DNA of 63,578 nt. Source: an uncultured Lachnospiraceae bacterium (GTDB lineage: Bacteria; Bacillota; Clostridia; Lachnospirales; Lachnospiraceae). The position numbers and the translations under genes were made by a program. Location of the stretch: positions 1-63,578 of the forward strand of contig CANOZK010000012.1 in assembly GCA_947571775.1 (NCBI GenBank), given 5' to 3'. Shown here one piece after another: positions 26,004 to 34,832 of the stretch (position 1 is its first letter; each line of letters starts with the position of its first letter). The notes beneath the pieces were generated by a model that saw nothing but the letters and a program-made list of their open reading frames with translations, made no database searches and was not told the DNA's origin.

Positions 26004-28508
26004 CTAATCTTGCCCCCTCCGCATTCGATCTATTATACTTAGGTTTTGTGTCCTTTGGTAAATCAAAACAGGAGCGGTGATGCACAAAAGAAATACAATG
26101 GCAAACAAAATCAGATTTCGCATCCATGGAACCGAAAAAGATAACCGATACACATTCATCCCCTGAAATACTGTATAGCTAATCGGAAGTCCCACCGCAA
26201 ACGAAAGGAGCGTGGAAATTCCCGCATAGGCAATTCCTTCTGTTCTCAGCATTTTTCGGATCTGTCCGGTTGTCATTCCGATGCTTTCCAGCGCGGCAAA
26301 TTCTTTTGCGCGGTTTTGTACGCTTGCTGCCATTGTGTTCAAATAATTCAATACCGCCAGCATGGCGATGATAAAGCCCAGACTGTTCCCCAATATCTTT
26401 ATCTGGATTTCCGAATTTTTCATCTCGAAGTAACGTTCCAGCTTGGAATCATAGGAAATCCGTTTCTCCTTTTCCAAGACCGCTTTTACCTTCCGCTCGG
26501 TTTCTTCTGAAAACGATTCCTGATATTCTACATAAATCAGCTCGGTAAACGGCTCGCTTATCAGCTTTTTGGCATAGGACTCGCTGACAATCAAATCCGG
26601 GGTGATGCCTCCGGAGAAGAATGCCGGATTGCTGTGAGCATCTCCCACAGCCGCTATCGAAATGCTATGCTCCTTTGTCGGATTTTTTCCGTCTGGAAGA
26701 GAAAACCGCACGGTTTTTCCAGGAATTCCATGATCTCCTTGGGTAAAATATTTCACAGCCACCGCATATTTTCCTTTTTCAAAATCCTGCCAGTCCAGAG
26801 ATTTCTGCAAATGTTTGCTCAGAATCTGGAACCCCCTTTTGTCTACACTGATAAAACGGGCGGTGAAATATCCGAGTTTCGGATCTTTGCGGTATAGTTT
26901 CATATCCTCCTCATAATTTCCCGGACTGTATCTGGATTGGTACAAGGCTTTGTAATATCCTCCATAAACCGTTTCCTGATAAGGGACGACTGCCTCGGCA
27001 GAGGTCACTTTCCGCACGTCTTTTACCCCTTTGATTTCTTTTATCTGAGAGATTTTATTTTCTGTGAGAAGCTGCTGCCGGTCATCGTCCAGAGTCGTCT
27101 CATTCTTAAATTGCAGATCGTAAGAATAGACTTCGTTTAGAATCCGCTTTGCATCGTTGCCCCGGATCACGACGTTGATCACCAGGAAAATGGAGATTGC
27201 TATGGTAAAAGAGAGAAAAATAACAGCCGCCTGTTTTTTATCCCGAAACAGATTCTGCCACGCCATAGAATAAATTCCGCAGCGCTCTCTTTTCTGATTC
27301 TTCTGTCTGCCGCTTGCAGTATATCGCAGGGCTTCCACCGCCGAACACTCTCCCACCATTTTTGCCGGCTGTTTGCAGCCTATCCAGTTGGCAAAGAGCG
27401 CAAAACCTCCTGCAAGCAGGAATATCCATGGACGAACCAATACGATATCCTCGGCAGAAAAGATAGGATTGACCATGCTCAAAAACTGCGGGATTCCAAT
27501 TTTCGCAGTGAGAGCTGCGGCTAATAATCCCAGAGGAATTCCGATCAGAGAATTCCAGGCTGCCTGCAGGCGGATCATGTGTTTGAGCTGAACCGATGTC
27601 ATTCCTATGGTTTTCAACTGTCCATAGTACCGGATATCTTTGGAGATAGAAATATATAAGGTATTGTAGATAAATAAATATCCGCTGGTAAAAATCAGCA
27701 GCAGCAAGATAACAAGTCCGACCGCAGTTTTGCAGAAATTTGAAATCGTGTCATAGTCTGCGGAAATATATTGGTTTCTCTCCAGAGAAATTGCATTCTG
27801 TATTTTTACAATATCCTTCTGCGAATACAAAGGATTTTTCAATGTAATTTTCAAAGAACCTTGTGTAAAATCTGTCTGTTTGACGCCTGTTGTTTTAAAG
27901 AAATCATCTGATATATAACCTCTTTTTGCTCCGCTATAATCGGTATACCAGCCGCAAAGTACAAAATCTTTTTGGAAAAGCTCTTCTTGGGAATCTTCCA
28001 CCAAAGTAGCATAAGTCAGCGGAATTTTCATGCCGATTTTCGGATTTTGAATGCCGAGAGTTTTCAAGGTATTCTTCCCCAGCATCATCTCGTTTTCATG
28101 CTGCGGGTAATTTCCCTCGTAGCTTTCCAGCGCGGGGACGGCCTGTTTTTCCCAGCAGGTTTCATCCAGCCAGTAAATCCTGATTTTATCCAGCCGTTTG
28201 CCTTGATACTGTTCCAGAACCGCGCATTTTACCGCAACGCCAGCGTATTGAACGATGTCTAAAGAACGGATTTTCTCTGTTTGGGACTTTTTCGGCTCGC
28301 TTAATTCGATGTCGTAATCCATACCCTGCATCCGAATCTGACGTTCTGAAATTGTGCTCCAATAACTGATACCGACAGCCATCACAACGGCAATCAGAAA
28401 AGTGGTCAAAATCATAGCAAAGACAGCAAGCAGGTTTCGCTTTTTATTTGCCCGATAAGTAGTTTTGGCAATTTCACGGATTACTTTTTTGTTCTTTACT
28501 TCCAGCAT
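26004..28508 (-). CDS. FtsX-type ABC transporter permease (MacB/BceB-like group)
   Basis: 834 aa, two FtsX-like halves. One membrane segment at about 26-50, a 200-residue extracellular region, three segments around 260-370, then after a cytoplasmic linker a second set: one segment near 430, a second extracellular region, and three segments near the C-terminus. T-I-G-M-T-S-V-Q-L and S-I-G-M-T-T-G-Q-I mark the coupling helices of the two halves. Such permeases export peptides or lipids or act as sensors of antimicrobial peptides. The start at 28508 overlaps the ATPase gene by 35 bp; M-L-E-V-K begins it. Confidence 0.9.
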   Translation of the reverse strand: MLEVKNKKVIREIAKTTYRANKKRNLLAVFAMILTTFLIAVVMAVGISYWSTISERQIRMQGMDYDIELSEPKKSQTEKIRSLDIVQYAGVAVKCAVLEQYQGKRLDKIRIYWLDETCWEKQAVPALESYEGNYPQHENEMMLGKNTLKTLGIQNPKIGMKIPLTYATLVEDSQEELFQKDFVLCGWYTDYSGAKRGYISDDFFKTTGVKQTDFTQGSLKITLKNPLYSQKDIVKIQNAISLERNQYISADYDTISNFCKTAVGLVILLLLIFTSGYLFIYNTLYISISKDIRYYGQLKTIGMTSVQLKHMIRLQAAWNSLIGIPLGLLAAALTAKIGIPQFLSMVNPIFSAEDIVLVRPWIFLLAGGFALFANWIGCKQPAKMVGECSAVEALRYTASGRQKNQKRERCGIYSMAWQNLFRDKKQAAVIFLSFTIAISIFLVINVVIRGNDAKRILNEVYSYDLQFKNETTLDDDRQQLLTENKISQIKEIKGVKDVRKVTSAEAVVPYQETVYGGYYKALYQSRYSPGNYEEDMKLYRKDPKLGYFTARFISVDKRGFQILSKHLQKSLDWQDFEKGKYAVAVKYFTQGDHGIPGKTVRFSLPDGKNPTKEHSISIAAVGDAHSNPAFFSGGITPDLIVSESYAKKLISEPFTELIYVEYQESFSEETERKVKAVLEKEKRISYDSKLERYFEMKNSEIQIKILGNSLGFIIAMLAVLNYLNTMAASVQNRAKEFAALESIGMTTGQIRKMLRTEGIAYAGISTLLSFAVGLPISYTVFQGMNVYRLSFSVPWMRNLILFAIVFLLCITAPVLIYQRTQNLSIIDRMRRGQD

Positions 28509-29184
28509 AGTCCTCTTTTCCTTTGCAGATTTTTCCATCTTCCAGGCGTATAATCCTGCCTGCCATCTGGGCAATCTCCTCATTGTGGGTGATCATCACA
28601 ATGGTTTGTCCGAACTGCCGCCCGGTGGTTTTCATCAGCCCCAGAACATCCTGACTGGTACGGGAATCCAAATTTCCAGTCGGCTCGTCGGCCAGGATAA
28701 TCGCAGGTTTTGACGCCAATGCTCTGGCTAAAGCGACCCTTTGCTGCTGGCCGCCGGATAATTGGCTCGGCATTGCGTATTTCTTTTCTTTCAGCCCTAG
28801 CATAGTAAGAATCTGTTCCACATAGCCCCGATCCGGCGAAATTCCGTCCAGTTTGATGGGCAGTATGATATTTTCATATACGTTCATAAGCGGAAGCAGA
28901 TTGTAATTTTGAAATACAAAACCGATTTTGCGCCTGCGGAAAATCGTCAGCTCATCCTTTGTCATTTTGGAAATGTCCTGGTTATCGACCACCACTTTCC
29001 CGGAAGTTGGAGCATCCAACCCTCCAAGCATATGCAGAAGCGTGGATTTTCCGCTGCCGGAGGTTCCCACGACTGCGAGAAATTCTCCTTTCTGAACCGA
29101 AAGGTTGATTCCGTCCAACGCTTTTACCTGGACTTCCCCCATGTCATAAATTTTTTTCAGATTTTCTGTGGCTAATATGTTCAT
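28474..29184 (-). CDS. ABC transporter ATP-binding protein (MacB/LolD/BceA type)
   Basis: 236 aa. Walker [11 protein letters not shown]-loop [11 protein letters not shown], signature [14 protein letters not shown], Walker [13 protein letters not shown] and switch M-I-T-H-N. The N-L-L-P-L and G-N-L-D forms belong to the LolD/MacB group. GGAGG is 5 nt before the ATG at 29184. Forms a transporter with the overlapping downstream permease. Confidence 0.95.
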   Translation of the reverse strand: MNILATENLKKIYDMGEVQVKALDGINLSVQKGEFLAVVGTSGSGKSTLLHMLGGLDAPTSGKVVVDNQDISKMTKDELTIFRRRKIGFVFQNYNLLPLMNVYENIILPIKLDGISPDRGYVEQILTMLGLKEKKYAMPSQLSGGQQQRVALARALASKPAIILADEPTGNLDSRTSQDVLGLMKTTGRQFGQTIVMITHNEEIAQMAGRIIRLEDGKICKGKEDYAGSKEQKSNP

Positions 29185-29201
29185 ACATACCTCCTTTCGC
29201 G

Positions 29202-29254
29202 GTACTCCATTCGGCAGGCAGCGTATCTTTATGGGGTTTTGCCAAATGGAGTAC
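29202..29254 (-). promoter_or_regulatory. Leader hairpin before the ABC exporter genes
   Basis: Minus strand GTACTCCATTTGGC and GCCGAATGGAGTAC pair (13 of 14) around a 25-nt loop, ending 7 nt before the GGAGG of the ATPase gene. No U-tract follows, so it may protect the mRNA or control translation rather than end transcription. Confidence 0.6.
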
Positions 29255-29299
29255 GCATTTAGAATAACAAAAGATTCTTTCTCAAATCTTTCCTGAAGG

Positions 29300-29314
29300 T
29301 GACACTTTTGACAC
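29300..29314. promoter_or_regulatory. Direct repeat TGACAC upstream of the ABC exporter, possible regulator site
   Basis: TGACAC occurs twice with a 9-bp period (29300-29305 and 29309-29314), about 115 bp before the ATPase start. OmpR-type regulators bind tandem half sites of roughly this spacing, and such a regulator is encoded at 30510. Binding is inferred. Confidence 0.4.
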
Positions 29315-29340
29315 ATTTTGGAATTCTTTTGGAATCTAAA

Positions 29341-29369
29341 ACATCCACCAGTTTTAGGCTGGTGGATGT
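29341..29369 (-). terminator. Terminator after the two-component system genes
   Basis: Minus strand ACATCCACCAG-CCTAAAA-CTGGTGGATGT, a perfect 11-bp stem, then TTTAGATTCC. It separates the regulatory genes from the ABC exporter. Confidence 0.8.
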
Positions 29370-29378
29370 CTGAATGTA

Positions 29379-29546
29379 TCATTTTCTTTTTGTGATTCCC
29401 GGCATAGCAGCATGGGCAAGACCTGTAATAATACTAAAGCCTGTATAACCAGTATTCTCGATCAAACTGTTTATTATGATATAGGCGTAAAAAAGCTGAA
29501 AAAGGATAAAAACGATTCCGATAATTATTGCGATCCAATGAAACAT
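29379..29546 (-). CDS. 55-residue membrane protein after the histidine kinase gene
   Basis: Starts M-F-H-W-I-A-I-I-I-G-I-V-F-I-L-F-Q, a strong membrane segment (about 4-27), followed by S-L-I-E-N-T-G-Y-T-G-F-S-I-I-T-G-L and a basic end K-R-K. GGGAGG is 5 nt before the ATG. It follows the kinase gene within 22 bp and is followed by a terminator, so it belongs to the two-component operon. It may modulate the kinase, but no family is recognised. Too short for most gene callers. Confidence 0.75.
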   Translation of the reverse strand: MFHWIAIIIGIVFILFQLFYAYIIINSLIENTGYTGFSIITGLAHAAMPGITKRK

Positions 29547-29567
29547 TTTATCCTCCCGTTCCGTTAT

Positions 29568-30503
29568 TTATGGCTGTATTTTGCGGCGCGGCAGGTACAA
29601 CTGGACAATGGTGCCCTGGTCGATTTCAGACTTTATCCTTGCATATCCTCCCTGCCTGGATAAAACCTCTCTTACCAGATAAAGCCCGATTCCAAAGCCT
29701 GGTTCTCTACGCACAGCCTCGGAACGGTAGAACCGTTCAAAAACCATCCCCTGCTCTTCTTCTTTGATTCCGATTCCACAGTCCTGCACCTGGATACAGA
29801 CAAACGATTCATAGGGAATGACGCACACTGTTATCTGGGAATCTTCCGGCGAGTATTTTATCGCGTTGTCCAGGACATTTCCAAGGGCCTCGATTGTCCA
29901 TTTTTTGTCGGCATAGCAAAGCGCATTGGGGGTATCTGTTTTTTCTTGTATGATATGAATTTTCTTTTTCAGGGCGGCCAGCTCTACGATTTGGCAGCCG
30001 GTGTTCAGAATTTCTTGTACATGGAGGAACTCTGGGTGAATGGATATCATTTCCTGCTCTGCATAGGAAGATTTTACCAGCTCTTTCATAAAGAAATCCA
30101 GCTTATCCGACTGCTTTGCGATTTTATCCGCCAGAAGCGAGGCGTCCGGTTCCAGAGCCTGTTCCTGCAAAAGTCCCGCATAGAGCATGATATTGGTAAG
30201 CGGGGTTCTAATTTGATGGGAAATATCGGAAATCAAAGATTTTATGATGTCCCGCTCCCTTTCTGCCCGTTCCTGATTCATCCCAAAGATCTGTACTGCT
30301 CGGTTTAGCCGTTCGGTAACTGCCGCGTCCAGGGATTCGTCATAAATCGTTTCCTGAATTTCTCCTCCAATGGCCCGATCCAGTCTTTGCAGCAGATTTT
30401 GATAGACCGCTTCCATCTTTTTTTGCTCATGCCGCCAAAAGAACAGACAAATGGCGGCACATCCCGTCAGCAAGGTTATCGTCAGCAGCAGGTATCCATT
30501 CAT
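29568..30503 (-). CDS. Sensor histidine kinase
   Basis: 311 aa. One N-terminal membrane segment (3-22), no extracellular sensor domain, then HisKA with D-I-S-H-Q-I-R-T-P-L-T-N (His96) and HATPase with N-box V-L-D-N-A-I-K-Y-S, G1 D-C-G-I-G-I and G2 G-F-G-I-G-L-Y-L. The small intramembrane sensor resembles kinases that sense through a partner ABC transporter, and one is encoded downstream (26004-29184). Six bp after the response regulator gene. Confidence 0.93.
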   Translation of the reverse strand: MNGYLLLTITLLTGCAAICLFFWRHEQKKMEAVYQNLLQRLDRAIGGEIQETIYDESLDAAVTERLNRAVQIFGMNQERAERERDIIKSLISDISHQIRTPLTNIMLYAGLLQEQALEPDASLLADKIAKQSDKLDFFMKELVKSSYAEQEMISIHPEFLHVQEILNTGCQIVELAALKKKIHIIQEKTDTPNALCYADKKWTIEALGNVLDNAIKYSPEDSQITVCVIPYESFVCIQVQDCGIGIKEEEQGMVFERFYRSEAVRREPGFGIGLYLVREVLSRQGGYARIKSEIDQGTIVQLYLPRRKIQP

Positions 30504-30509
30504 CAGACT

Positions 30510-31205
30510 TCAAATCCTTTCCCACAGATAACCTTTTCCATAAACGGTTTTGATGTATATGGGCTTCGACGGCACATCTTCCAGTTTGTCCCGGAGGCGG
30601 CGAATCCCCACCGACAGGGCATTGTCTTCCACGTATTCTGTCCCGTCCGGCCAAACCCATTCCAGCAGGCGTTCTCTGGTTAAAATCTGGCCTGGATGAA
30701 ATACCAACAGGTACAAAATCCGCTGTTCCGTCTTGCTCAGTTCGATGGAAGCGCCCTTTTTGTAAAATTCCATGGTGTCAAAACAAAACCGAAACACCGA
30801 ATCCTGATACTCGGATTTCTGCTCCCCTGTATTTCGCCGGAGCAGCGCCCGAATTCTTGCGCGGAGTACCATTAAGCTGAACGGCTTTGTGATATAATCG
30901 TCTGCGCCGCATTCCAGCCCTTTTACAATATCCAGTTCCATATCCTTAGCCGTCAGCAAAGCAATGGGCGTCCGGCTGGATCGGCGCACCTCCCGGCAAA
31001 AATCTAAACCGCTGCCGTCGGGCAGATTGATATCAAAAATAAACAAATCAAACGTTCTTTTCGCCAGCATCTTTTTCGCCTGTGCAATGGTTTGGCAGAG
31101 AACAAATTCCAAGTCGCTGCTATTTAAAGACAGGCTGATTCCTTCCGACAGATCTTCGTCGTCTTCCAATATCAGAATGGTCTGTTTTTCTTTCGCTCTT
31201 GACAT
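30510..31205 (-). CDS. OmpR-family response regulator
   Basis: 231 aa. Receiver domain with acidic pair D-D (15-16), phosphoacceptor Asp58 in L-F-I-F-D-I-N-L-P-D, T/Lys switch L-L-T-A-K-D; C-terminal winged helix with L-S-K-T-E-Q-R-I-L-Y-L-L and R-R-L-R-D-K-L-E. Starts 1 bp after the lysA stop, so it is read on the same transcript as lysA. Probable target: the ABC exporter promoter. Confidence 0.95.
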   Translation of the reverse strand: MSRAKEKQTILILEDDEDLSEGISLSLNSSDLEFVLCQTIAQAKKMLAKRTFDLFIFDINLPDGSGLDFCREVRRSSRTPIALLTAKDMELDIVKGLECGADDYITKPFSLMVLRARIRALLRRNTGEQKSEYQDSVFRFCFDTMEFYKKGASIELSKTEQRILYLLVFHPGQILTRERLLEWVWPDGTEYVEDNALSVGIRRLRDKLEDVPSKPIYIKTVYGKGYLWERI

Positions 31206-31206
31206 C

Positions 31207-32487
31207 TTACTTCATACTTTTCATCAACTCTTCATAGACGGGAAAACAATCAAACGTCGCAAAATAATCTTTCGGCGTTTCTGCCCGGCGGATCAGTTGA
31301 TAGGATCCGTCTTCCCGCAGAAGAATCTCAGCGGAACGCAGTTTCCCATTGTAATTGTACCCCATGGAGAATCCGTGGGCGCCGGTGTCGTGAATAAAGA
31401 GATAATCTCCCATCTGGATCTCCGGCAGTTTGCGGTCGATGGCAAATTTATCGTTGTTCTCGCACAAGGAGCCTGTGATATCGTAAATCTTTGTGCAAGG
31501 CTCCTGCTCTTTTCCCAGCACGGTGATATGATGATAAGCCCCATACATGGCCGGGCGCATCAGATTGACTGCGCAGGCGTCGCAGCCGACGTATTCTTTG
31601 TGGGTGTGTTTTTCGTGAATGGCCTGAGTGACCAATCCGCCGTAAGGGCCGAGCATATAGCGGCCAAGCTCCGCATAGATTGCCACGTCTCCCATACCCG
31701 CAGGCTCCAGCACTTCCTGGTATACCTGGCGCACGCCGTCGCCGATGGCCTGGATATCGTTGGGCGTCTGATCTGGATGGTAAGGAATTCCAATTCCCCC
31801 AGACAGATTGATAAAGGTAATGTGGCAGCCCGTCTCCTGCTGAAGTTTCACCGCTGTTTCAAATAGAATCTTCGCCAGCAAAGGATAATATTCGTTGGTG
31901 ACGGTGTTGCTGGCAAGGAATGCATGAATGCCAAATTCCTGCGCTCCTTTTCCTTTTAAAATGCGAAAGGCTTCAAACAACTGCTCCGTAGTCATGCCGT
32001 ATTTGGCATCCCCCGGATTATCCATGATGTCGTTGCTGATTTTAAAGAGTCCGCCCGGATTGTAGCGGCAGCTAATGATCTTTGGAATCTCTCCGATGGT
32101 TTTTTCCAGAAAATCAATATGGGTGATGTCGTCCAGATTGATGATGGCCTGTTCCCGATGGGCATAGGCATATTCTACGGCCGGCGTCGTATTGGAAGAA
32201 AACATAATATCCTGCCCTTTGCACCCGATTGCCTTGGCAAGCATTAGCTCTGTGAGGGAAGAACAGTCGCAGCCGCAGCCATGTTCCCTGAGAATTTGAA
32301 TCAGATATGGATTTGGGGTTGCTTTTACTGCGAAATATTCCCGGAATCCCGAATTCCAAGAGAATGCTTTCTGCAAAGCCTCCACGTTTTGGCGAATGCC
32401 CTTTTCATCGTAAATATGAAATGGGGTTGGGTATTCTTTGGCAATTTCCTGGACTTTCTCCAGGGATAGAAAAGGTATTTTCTGCAT
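31207..32487 (-). CDS. lysA: Diaminopimelate decarboxylase family protein
   Basis: 426 aa, fold-III PLP decarboxylase that makes lysine from meso-diaminopimelate. PLP Lys55 in Y-F-A-V-K-A-T-P-N-P, G-C-G-C-D-C-S-S-L-T-E, phosphate loop N-L-S-G-G-I-G-I-P and the C-terminal G-S-L-C-E-N-N-D-K-F / H-D-T-G-A-H-G-F-S-M-G-Y-N-Y-N-G. The C-E-N-N-D form differs from the usual C-E-S-G-D, so a related substrate is possible. The ATG at 32487 follows GAGAGG; one at 32511 overlaps the pyk stop without a site. Confidence 0.85.
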   Translation of the reverse strand: MQKIPFLSLEKVQEIAKEYPTPFHIYDEKGIRQNVEALQKAFSWNSGFREYFAVKATPNPYLIQILREHGCGCDCSSLTELMLAKAIGCKGQDIMFSSNTTPAVEYAYAHREQAIINLDDITHIDFLEKTIGEIPKIISCRYNPGGLFKISNDIMDNPGDAKYGMTTEQLFEAFRILKGKGAQEFGIHAFLASNTVTNEYYPLLAKILFETAVKLQQETGCHITFINLSGGIGIPYHPDQTPNDIQAIGDGVRQVYQEVLEPAGMGDVAIYAELGRYMLGPYGGLVTQAIHEKHTHKEYVGCDACAVNLMRPAMYGAYHHITVLGKEQEPCTKIYDITGSLCENNDKFAIDRKLPEIQMGDYLFIHDTGAHGFSMGYNYNGKLRSAEILLREDGSYQLIRRAETPKDYFATFDCFPVYEELMKSMK

Positions 32488-32510
32488 AAGTCCTCTCTCC
32501 TCTTTTGTCA

Positions 32511-33950
32511 TCACTCTTTTACCTCCAGAATTTGCAGCATATTGGTGGAGGTGCCCTCCCGCGTTGTGGAGTTGGTCACCGGGTCCCCGGCGGTAAATAC
32601 CAACACGTCTCCGGCTTTGGCCAACCCCATATCTGTCACGGTTTTGGCGGCATCGTGGATGATGTGCTCTGTGGTGCTGCGCTCTTTTCCTTTCAAAGAA
32701 GTAATCCCCCAGTAAAGTTGCAGCTTATGCCGCACGGAATCGCTGGGCGTCACGGCGTAGATAGGAACTTTTGGCCGGAAGCTGGAGATCAGCCGGGCCG
32801 TCTTTCCTCCTATGGTCGGCGTTACAATCGCGTCTGCCTGGAGATTTTTCACACACAGAACCGCCGCGTATCCGACCGCGCTGGATACGGATTCCTGTAC
32901 GTCCATCCGGCGATGCTCGATAAATTTATCGCTTCTCATATGCTTTTCGGAATTTTCCGCGATCTCCACCATCATTTTCAGGGATTCTACCGGATATTTT
33001 CCCGCCGCCGTCTCCCCGGACAGCATAATCACATCCGTTCCGTCGTAAATGGCGTTGGCCACATCGGTAGCTTCCGCACGCGTGGGACGGGGATTGCGCA
33101 TCATGGAATCCAGCATCTGGGTCGCTGTGATCACAGGCACATACTGTTCGTTGCATTTTCGGATAATCATTTTCTGGCGGTGGGGCACCTTATAGGCCGG
33201 CACTTCCACGCCCATATCTCCTCTGGCCACCATCACTCCGTCCGATTCTCGTATAATTTCATCGATATTGTCAATGCCTTCTGCATTCTCGATTTTGGCA
33301 ATGATATCCAGATCCTGGCCCCCATGACTGTTCAGAAATTCCCGGATTTCCCGGATTACCTCTCCGTTTCGCACAAAGGAAGCCGCAATATAATCAAATC
33401 CTTGCTCAATCCCGAATAAAATATCTTCCCGGTCTTTGTCCGTAATGCCCGGCAGCCCGACTTTTACATTGGGCACGTTGACTCCCTTTCTCTCTCCGAG
33501 TTCACCGCCGTTTAATACCTGGCAGGCAATCTCTGTCTGATTGACAGAAGTCACTTCCAGTTCCAGCAGGCCGTCGTCAATCAGGATTCTGACCCCAGGC
33601 GTTACATCTGCTGGAAGTCCGGGATAGGTAATGTGTACTTTGTTTTGATCTCCTTCTGCCTCTTCTGTGGTCAGAACAAAGGGCTGCCCTTCGGTCAGCA
33701 GAACCTTTTGGCCGCCTTTTAGCGTACCCGTGCGAATCTCCGGCCCCTTGGTATCCAATAAAAGAGCCACGGGAATTCCCGTCTCCTGGCGTACCTCTTT
33801 TACCAGATCCAGCTGCTTTTTCTGCTCTTCATGAGTCCCATGAGAAAAGTTAAACCTGGCGATGTCCATGCCGTTTTCTACCAGGGTCCTTACAACCTCC
33901 TTGTCTCTTGTGGAAGGTCCCATGGTACAGATGATTTTTGTGCGTTTCAT
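32511..33950 (-). CDS. pyk: Pyruvate kinase
   Basis: 479 aa; converts PEP and ADP to pyruvate and ATP. Opening T-K-I-I-C-T-M-G-P-S-T, A-R-F-N-F-S-H-G, I-I-A-K-I-E-N-A-E-G, and M-V-A-R-G-D-M-G-V-E are canonical. It lacks the C-terminal PEP-utiliser-like extension of Bacillus enzymes. Preceded by GGGGG 7 nt from the ATG and 13 bp from the rhomboid-like gene. Confidence 0.96.
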   Translation of the reverse strand: MKRTKIICTMGPSTRDKEVVRTLVENGMDIARFNFSHGTHEEQKKQLDLVKEVRQETGIPVALLLDTKGPEIRTGTLKGGQKVLLTEGQPFVLTTEEAEGDQNKVHITYPGLPADVTPGVRILIDDGLLELEVTSVNQTEIACQVLNGGELGERKGVNVPNVKVGLPGITDKDREDILFGIEQGFDYIAASFVRNGEVIREIREFLNSHGGQDLDIIAKIENAEGIDNIDEIIRESDGVMVARGDMGVEVPAYKVPHRQKMIIRKCNEQYVPVITATQMLDSMMRNPRPTRAEATDVANAIYDGTDVIMLSGETAAGKYPVESLKMMVEIAENSEKHMRSDKFIEHRRMDVQESVSSAVGYAAVLCVKNLQADAIVTPTIGGKTARLISSFRPKVPIYAVTPSDSVRHKLQLYWGITSLKGKERSTTEHIIHDAAKTVTDMGLAKAGDVLVFTAGDPVTNSTTREGTSTNMLQILEVKE

Positions 33951-33963
33951 TTATCTTCCCCCG

Positions 33964-34815
33964 TTATTCAATATGTGTATGTGTAAACAAATGATTCTGA
34001 CAATATTCATAATTTCCGTTGCACCGAGAGCAGAAGCGGAATTCCAGATTGGGATTGTCCTGCTCTGTCTGGCCGCAGACCGCGCATTTATGTTTGGTAA
34101 TTCCCCCACTGTATACACGCCCCGGATTGACTGCTTTCTGGAAATCCCTCCGGCGTTTGACTTCCTTTGGCCGATAGCGGGCCACATTTCTGGTAGAAAA
34201 AAAGAAAATCACAAAGTTCAGCAAAGAAGCAATAATCGGAATCGTCATAAACCAGGCTCCCTGGCGCAGATAAACAACCATATTGTAGAGGATCTGAGCC
34301 CCGTACAAAATCCCCAGCCATTTGATTTTCAATGGAAAAATAAACCAGAACAGCACCTGCATATCTGGATAAGTGGCCGCAAAAGCCAGCAAAATGGACG
34401 TACTGATATAATACGTAGAAAACGCCATTCCAAGATTCAGCACGGAGTACATATTTCCCACCAGAAAATAAAGGGCAAACGCGCCGATAATCGTAAAAAA
34501 CAGCCCGCTTAAAATATACAGCGTATACCGGAAAGTCCCCCAGTTACGTTCCAGGGTAGAACCGATGGAGTAATAAAAGTACAGCATAATAATCGTAAAA
34601 ATATCCAGGCCGCTGGGCGGGATCAAAATCCAGGTGAAGATCCGCCACACCTGCCCGCTAAGAATCCTGCCCGGATCCAACGCCAGATAGGCCAGCATAT
34701 TCGGCTGAAGCAGCTGCAAAACATATCCCACCGCATAACAGATAATAATATAAATGGTCAGATTATGGATTCCATATCTGCCAAATTTCTGTTCCAGTTT
34801 TGTAATCAGTTTCAT
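33964..34815 (-). CDS. Rhomboid-fold membrane protein without catalytic Ser, C-terminal zinc ribbon
   Basis: 283 aa. About six membrane segments in the first 215 residues with the rhomboid-like opening (P-G-R-I-L-S-G-Q-V-W-R-I-F-T-W plus L-Y-F-Y-Y-S-I-G-S-T-L-E-R-N-W-G). The protease GxSG is not seen; the corresponding region reads Y-Y-I-S-T-S-I-L. The C-terminus carries a soluble four-Cys zinc ribbon: C-A-V-C-G and C-S-R-C-N-G, followed by C-Q-N-H. Probably a pseudoprotease or membrane adaptor; role unknown. Lies between corA and pyk. Confidence 0.8.
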   Translation of the reverse strand: MKLITKLEQKFGRYGIHNLTIYIIICYAVGYVLQLLQPNMLAYLALDPGRILSGQVWRIFTWILIPPSGLDIFTIIMLYFYYSIGSTLERNWGTFRYTLYILSGLFFTIIGAFALYFLVGNMYSVLNLGMAFSTYYISTSILLAFAATYPDMQVLFWFIFPLKIKWLGILYGAQILYNMVVYLRQGAWFMTIPIIASLLNFVIFFFSTRNVARYRPKEVKRRRDFQKAVNPGRVYSGGITKHKCAVCGQTEQDNPNLEFRFCSRCNGNYEYCQNHLFTHTHIE

Positions 34816-34832
34816 AAGTCTCCTTTATACTT

